Assembly: GCA_965216695.1 (NCBI GenBank)
Contig: OZ244212.1
Location: 3,658,001 to 3,722,000 of the forward strand
Length of the DNA: 64,000 bases
Reading direction: 5' to 3'
Source of the DNA: G965216695 sp965216695
GTDB taxonomy: Bacteria; Pseudomonadota; Gammaproteobacteria; Pseudomonadales; Azotimanducaceae
Shown: positions 60,897 through 64,000 of the stretch, one piece after another
How the letters are laid out: each line of letters begins with the position of its first letter
How positions within the stretch are numbered: position 1 is the stretch's first letter
The notes under the pieces: generated by a model
What the model saw: only the letters and a program-made list of their open reading frames with translations
Told to the model about the DNA's origin: nothing
Databases searched by the model: none
Program-made: the position numbers and the translations under genes

Positions 60897-61613
60897 ATGG
60901 ACTTCTACACCACCGTGGTCGGATTTTTCCAGAACGGCGGACCGTTCATGATCCCGATCGCTCTGGTTCTGGCAGTTGGCGTTGCGATTGCGATCGAGCG
61001 GTTCATTTTCCTGACCAACCAGAAGCGCATCAACCGTGCGGATTTCAACCGCATTCTGCCGCTGCTGAAACAGCAACGCGCGCGCGAACTGGTCGACTTG
61101 GCCAACAAATCCAATTCGCCGATGGCGCGGATCATGCTCGACGGGATGAACCGCCGCCGGACGTCTAAGGATCGCCAGGACATCGAGTACGCGATGGAGG
61201 AAGGCCTGCTCGAAGTTCTGCCAGGCATTGAACGGCGCACGCCCTACCTCGCAACCTTCGCCAACATAGCCACGCTGTTGGGATTGCTCGGCACCATCAT
61301 TGGCCTGATCGCGGCGTTTACCGCGGTTGCCAACGCCGATCCGGCCGAAAAGGCGACGCTGCTGTCGCAGAGTATCTCGATCGCGATGAACACCACGGCG
61401 TTCGGGTTGATGGTGGCCATCCCGCTGCTGCTGGTTCACTCCATGCTGCAGAGTAAAACGAGCGCGCTGGTGGAAAGCCTGGAAATTGCGGTAGTAAAGT
61501 TTCTGAACCTGATGGAAGGTGGCGCCGCCGGTGCGCAGGCCGCCGCCCCCGAGCCCCGAGGGCGGGCCGCGCAACACCCCGGTAAAGGGTCACCCCAGGG
61601 TTCGCCCGCTTAA
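60897..61613 (+). CDS. ExbB/TolQ/MotA-type proton channel subunit
   Basis: A 238-residue inner-membrane protein with three membrane helices in the ExbB order: FMIPIALVLAVGVAIAIERF, a central cytoplasmic part with RIMLDGMNRRRTSKDRQDIE, then FANIATLLGLLGTIIGLIAA and TTAFGLMVAIPLLLVHSML, with the typical TLLGLLGTI motif and the TTAFG Thr residues. It forms the pentamer around the ExbD helices and uses the proton gradient. The C-terminus is a Gly-, Ala- and Pro-rich tail. Homologous in module position to AglR. Confidence 0.95.
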   Translation: MDFYTTVVGFFQNGGPFMIPIALVLAVGVAIAIERFIFLTNQKRINRADFNRILPLLKQQRARELVDLANKSNSPMARIMLDGMNRRRTSKDRQDIEYAMEEGLLEVLPGIERRTPYLATFANIATLLGLLGTIIGLIAAFTAVANADPAEKATLLSQSISIAMNTTAFGLMVAIPLLLVHSMLQSKTSALVESLEIAVVKFLNLMEGGAAGAQAAAPEPRGRAAQHPGKGSPQGSPA

Positions 61614-61637
61614 GCTGCCCGTAGAGGATCGCGCACA

Positions 61638-62192
61638 ATGGATCGCGTAGCCGCAAGACGCGCGCGCCACCGCGACGCCGCGGAGCTGGACGTAACGCCG
61701 TTCATGAATCTCATGATCGTGCTTGTGCCGGTGCTGCTGCTCACGCTCGTGTTTACACACACAACAGTGATCGACCTGAATTTTCCGTCGTCGTCCAGCG
61801 ACAGCGAGTTCGACCCCGACCAGGTGCATCTGGAGGTGGTGATCACCGAAACCGGCATGGTGGTGGCCGACGGACGTGGCGGAACGATCAAAACCCTCCC
61901 ACGCGATGGCGATGCGTACAACTTCGCCGATCTGTCGCTGGTAATGCAGGAGCTTAAGCGACGCATGCCCGAAAAACGCGACATAACGCTGTTGTTGGGA
62001 CCGGACGTGGAATATCAGACGCTGGTAACAACGATGGATACGGTGCGCGCGTACCCCACCGTGCAGGCATTGGAGGTGGTTCAGGCGGAATTGTTTCCGG
62101 TGATATCCCTTGGTGATTCGCCGGTACCGGGCGACACTTCGGACACTCCTGCATTTTCTAGCACGGGATCGCCCATGGCGGGTCGGTCATGA
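61638..62192 (+). CDS. ExbD/TolR-type subunit with Asn at the proton-site position
   Basis: A 184-residue protein with one membrane helix after LDVTPFMNLMIVLVPVLLLT. In ordinary ExbD the motif reads VTPxxDxM and the Asp carries the proton; here the residue is Asn24, so proton movement through this subunit is doubtful. The periplasmic domain follows (YNFADLSLVMQELKRRMPEK, LLGPDVEYQTLVTTMDTVRA) and ends in a Ser/Thr/Pro-rich stretch. The stop overlaps the start of a second ExbD gene. Confidence 0.93.
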   Translation: MDRVAARRARHRDAAELDVTPFMNLMIVLVPVLLLTLVFTHTTVIDLNFPSSSSDSEFDPDQVHLEVVITETGMVVADGRGGTIKTLPRDGDAYNFADLSLVMQELKRRMPEKRDITLLLGPDVEYQTLVTTMDTVRAYPTVQALEVVQAELFPVISLGDSPVPGDTSDTPAFSSTGSPMAGRS

Positions 62193-62794
62193 GCGGCGTT
62201 CGACTCGCGCAGCGGCGCTCGCGTCAGCGGAAGCGCACCGCAGGGGGACGGCTCAATCTGGTGTCGCTGATGGACATCTTCACCATCCTCGTATTCTTTT
62301 TGATGGTCAATTCCTCCGAAGTCGAGGTGTTGGAAACCAGTTCCAAGATCAAATTGCCCGATTCCGTGTCCGAACAGCGCCCGGAGAACCGGCTGGTGAT
62401 TACGGTCAGCGATGAAGACCTGGTGGTGCAGGGACGGGCGGTTGCAAAGGTGGCGAACGAAGCGCTGAACGATGAACCGATCATTGCCGGCCTGCATGCG
62501 GAACTCGAGCACCAGGCTGAACGGAAAGGCGAGGTGCCGGATCTGGGATTCGAGATCACGATCATGGGTGACCGGGCGCTTCCGTACTGGCTGCTGAAGA
62601 AAATCATGCTCACGTGTCAGGTGACGGACTTCAATCGCATCTCGCTGGCCGTGAACAGCGTGGACGGACCCAGCATCGATGACCTGCGCGCACTGCCCGG
62701 CGCCGGAGAACCGCTGCCGGGCATCGGTGCACCAGCGCTACCATCCGGCGGCGAATCCGCACCCGTGGCCGACACCGCCGGACTGGGTCGATGA
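62189..62794 (+). CDS. ExbD/TolR-type subunit with the canonical Asp
   Basis: A 201-residue protein with LNLVSLMDIFTILVFFLMVN, whose Asp29 is in the position of the proton-carrying Asp of ExbD, and a periplasmic domain (LVITVSDEDLVVQGRAVAKV, LPYWLLKKIMLTCQVTDFNR) with a Gly/Pro-rich end. It is the likely force-generating partner of the Asn-containing ExbD encoded before it. Starts and ends overlap the neighbours by four bases each. Confidence 0.93.
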   Translation: MSGVRLAQRRSRQRKRTAGGRLNLVSLMDIFTILVFFLMVNSSEVEVLETSSKIKLPDSVSEQRPENRLVITVSDEDLVVQGRAVAKVANEALNDEPIIAGLHAELEHQAERKGEVPDLGFEITIMGDRALPYWLLKKIMLTCQVTDFNRISLAVNSVDGPSIDDLRALPGAGEPLPGIGAPALPSGGESAPVADTAGLGR

Positions 62795-63744
62795 ACACCG
62801 TGCTCGTACCGATGCGCGTTGAGCTGCCCTGGGACGACGGCCGGGCCGATGCCCGTCGGTTTCGCCGCTGGCTCGTTAGCGTCGGTGTGCCGGTACTGAT
62901 TCTGATCGTGCTGATCCCCTGGTTGCCGTTACCCGAGGTGGAACGCGAAGAGCTCGAAGAGCTGCCGCCCGAGCTCGCTCGCATTGTGCTCGAGAAAACC
63001 GAACCCGAAATTCCGCCGCCGCCGAAACCCAAGCCCAAGCCGGTGGATGAACAGCCGATTGCAATACCCCAGCCTGAAACGCCCGCGGAAGTGGTCCCCA
63101 CGCCGGAACCGACGGTGGCTGATGCCCGGGAAAAAGCGGCCGTGTCCGGCCTGTTGGCCTTCAAAGATGCGTTCGCGGACATGCGCGAAGCCGTAGATAT
63201 GGATGCGCTGAAAGATACGGCGGCGATTCGCCGAGGTGCCGGTGAGGCCGCTACGATCGACCGATCCATCGTGACCTCCGAGCGGGGTGCGCGCAGTGCC
63301 GGGGTCAACGTTACCGCTCAGTCTCAGGATATCGGCGGCGTTGCGCTGTCGGGACGCGAAACGACGAAGGTTGCGGTTCCGGCCGGTGCAACCGGCACGG
63401 GCGGGGTGCGCGCGACCCGCGTTGCCGAGAAAGGGATTGGCGCGGGCGCATCGCGGCAACGCAGTATTGAAGAGGTACGGCGGGTGTTCGATGCGAACAA
63501 AGGCGCTATTTTTGCGATCTACAACCGGGCGCTGCGCTCGGATCCGTCGCTACAGGGCAAGGTGGTGTTGACGCTTGTAATCAACCCCTCGGGCCAGGTG
63601 GTGGATTGCCGGGTCAACGCGACAGAGATCGCCGACGACGCGCTCGTATCCAAAATCGTCAATCGGGTGCGGCTCTTTGATTTCGGGCGTGCCGACGTGG
63701 CGATAACCACGATCAACTATCCGGTCCACTTCCTGCCGAGCTGA
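62791..63744 (+). CDS. TonB-like protein with AgmX/PglI-type C-terminal domain
   Basis: A 317-residue protein. One membrane helix (SVGVPVLILIVLIPWLPLP, residues ~30-48) is followed by a Pro-, Lys- and Glu-rich periplasm-spanning part (PPPPKPKPKPVDEQP), an Ala/Gly linker, and the C-terminal domain with IEEVRRVFDANKGAIFAIYN, GKVVLTLVINPSGQVVDCRV and FGRADVAITTINYPVHFLPS. This end is the AgmX/PglI-type domain seen in Myxococcus gliding proteins and related complexes. It probably transmits motor energy to outer-membrane or periplasmic TPR partners. It ends the operon. Confidence 0.93.
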   Translation: MNTVLVPMRVELPWDDGRADARRFRRWLVSVGVPVLILIVLIPWLPLPEVEREELEELPPELARIVLEKTEPEIPPPPKPKPKPVDEQPIAIPQPETPAEVVPTPEPTVADAREKAAVSGLLAFKDAFADMREAVDMDALKDTAAIRRGAGEAATIDRSIVTSERGARSAGVNVTAQSQDIGGVALSGRETTKVAVPAGATGTGGVRATRVAEKGIGAGASRQRSIEEVRRVFDANKGAIFAIYNRALRSDPSLQGKVVLTLVINPSGQVVDCRVNATEIADDALVSKIVNRVRLFDFGRADVAITTINYPVHFLPS

Positions 63745-63756
63745 GCCCGGCTGTCG

Positions 63757-64000
63757 CTACAGACGGTTGATCGCTTCGATGACGCAGGCACGACCGTCGA
63801 CCGTTACGCGGTCGAATCCCGCCCAGATGGTGTTGTCGGACATGCTTACCGACATCTCCGCGCCAAAGTTGGCGGCAAGGTTGAACACGCCGCACGCGGC
63901 GGGAACTTTCAGAACGTACTGCTCGTGATCGGTGACCTCGACCAGCAATCTGCTGGCGTCGAGCGGTTGCCAGCGGCTGATCCGGTCGGCGCTCGGCAGC
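63757..64000 (-). CDS. DUF6491-like secreted protein, C-terminal part (cut by window edge)
   Basis: Open at the right edge; about 80 residues are visible. The part beginning RISRWQPLDASRLLVEVTDH and ending NTIWAGFDRVTVDGRACVIE has the same pattern as the two proteins at 16.0-17.1 kb: W-x-x-LD, a Cys after a hydrophobic strand, and a second Cys near the end. Start and signal peptide lie outside the window. It is convergent with the TonB-like gene. Confidence 0.7.
   Translation of the reverse strand, partial: LPSADRISRWQPLDASRLLVEVTDHEQYVLKVPAACGVFNLAANFGAEMSVSMSDNTIWAGFDRVTVDGRACVIEAINRL

Overview
The window looks like chromosomal DNA of a high-GC, Gram-negative, aerobic heterotroph, most likely a gammaproteobacterium. 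Pointers are ExbB/ExbD/TonB, OmpA-type proteins, lipoproteins, Fur/FeoAB, tyrosine catabolism through homogentisate, LigD/Ku end joining and paired DUF6491-like secreted proteins. No rRNA, tRNA, CRISPR array, prophage or complete insertion sequence was recognised. The placement is inferred from gene content only.

Layout. 0-3.4 kb: end of a GldG-type ABC auxiliary subunit with its DUF4340 partner, then a convergent membrane diguanylate cyclase. 3.6-9.8 kb: an unrecognised protein, an XRE regulator, a HAD phosphatase, a Nu-type GST, a DUF3108 protein, a thiolase with a CTTTTT repeat in its leader, and a coiled-coil membrane protein. 10-17.1 kb: a TauD-like dioxygenase with a tiny membrane protein, a sodium/solute symporter, a beta-lactamase-fold hydrolase, a sirtuin, a luciferase-like monooxygenase and two DUF6491-like proteins. 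17.2-21.5 kb: an end-joining locus with ligD divergent from ku, followed by an unusual MerR-TPR fusion. 21.6-26.4 kb: a cytochrome P450, an AsnC-type regulator, and hppD-VOC-fahA for tyrosine degradation, with no homogentisate dioxygenase beside them. 26.5-32.3 kb: an iron block. A porin, an FMN-binding protein and a PepSY protein form one unit and feoA-feoB another, each preceded by a Fur-like site (very good for feoA, weak for the porin); fur follows.

32.4-40.7 kb: acyl-CoA dehydrogenase, dienelactone hydrolase, an ATP-grasp-like protein, an AT-richer island (about 35.9-38.3 kb) with two genes and a large inverted repeat, then cupin, SMP-30 and enoyl-CoA hydratase genes. 40.7-47.1 kb: two OmpA-domain proteins, an SPFH/NfeD pair and a long coiled-coil protein with a helix-hairpin-helix tail. 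47.3-54.5 kb: lipoprotein, M3 oligopeptidase, cysteine-synthase-like enzyme, a 156-bp MITE-like element, a second beta-lactamase-fold protein, ApbE and a TlpA-like thioredoxin.

54.6-63.7 kb is the most interesting part: a tightly packed, apparently single operon for a trans-envelope machine. It encodes a secreted 172-aa protein, a 622-aa repeat/coiled-coil protein, a 938-aa TPR lipoprotein, a 254-aa TPR lipoprotein, a secreted 104-aa protein, an ExbB/TolQ motor subunit, two different ExbD subunits and a TonB-like protein with an AgmX/PglI-type C-terminus. It resembles the Agl/Glt machinery of Myxococcus in module content. One ExbD has Asn where the proton-carrying Asp is expected, and the short lipoprotein carries three in-frame copies of a 26-bp palindrome. 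A third DUF6491-like gene starts beyond the right edge.
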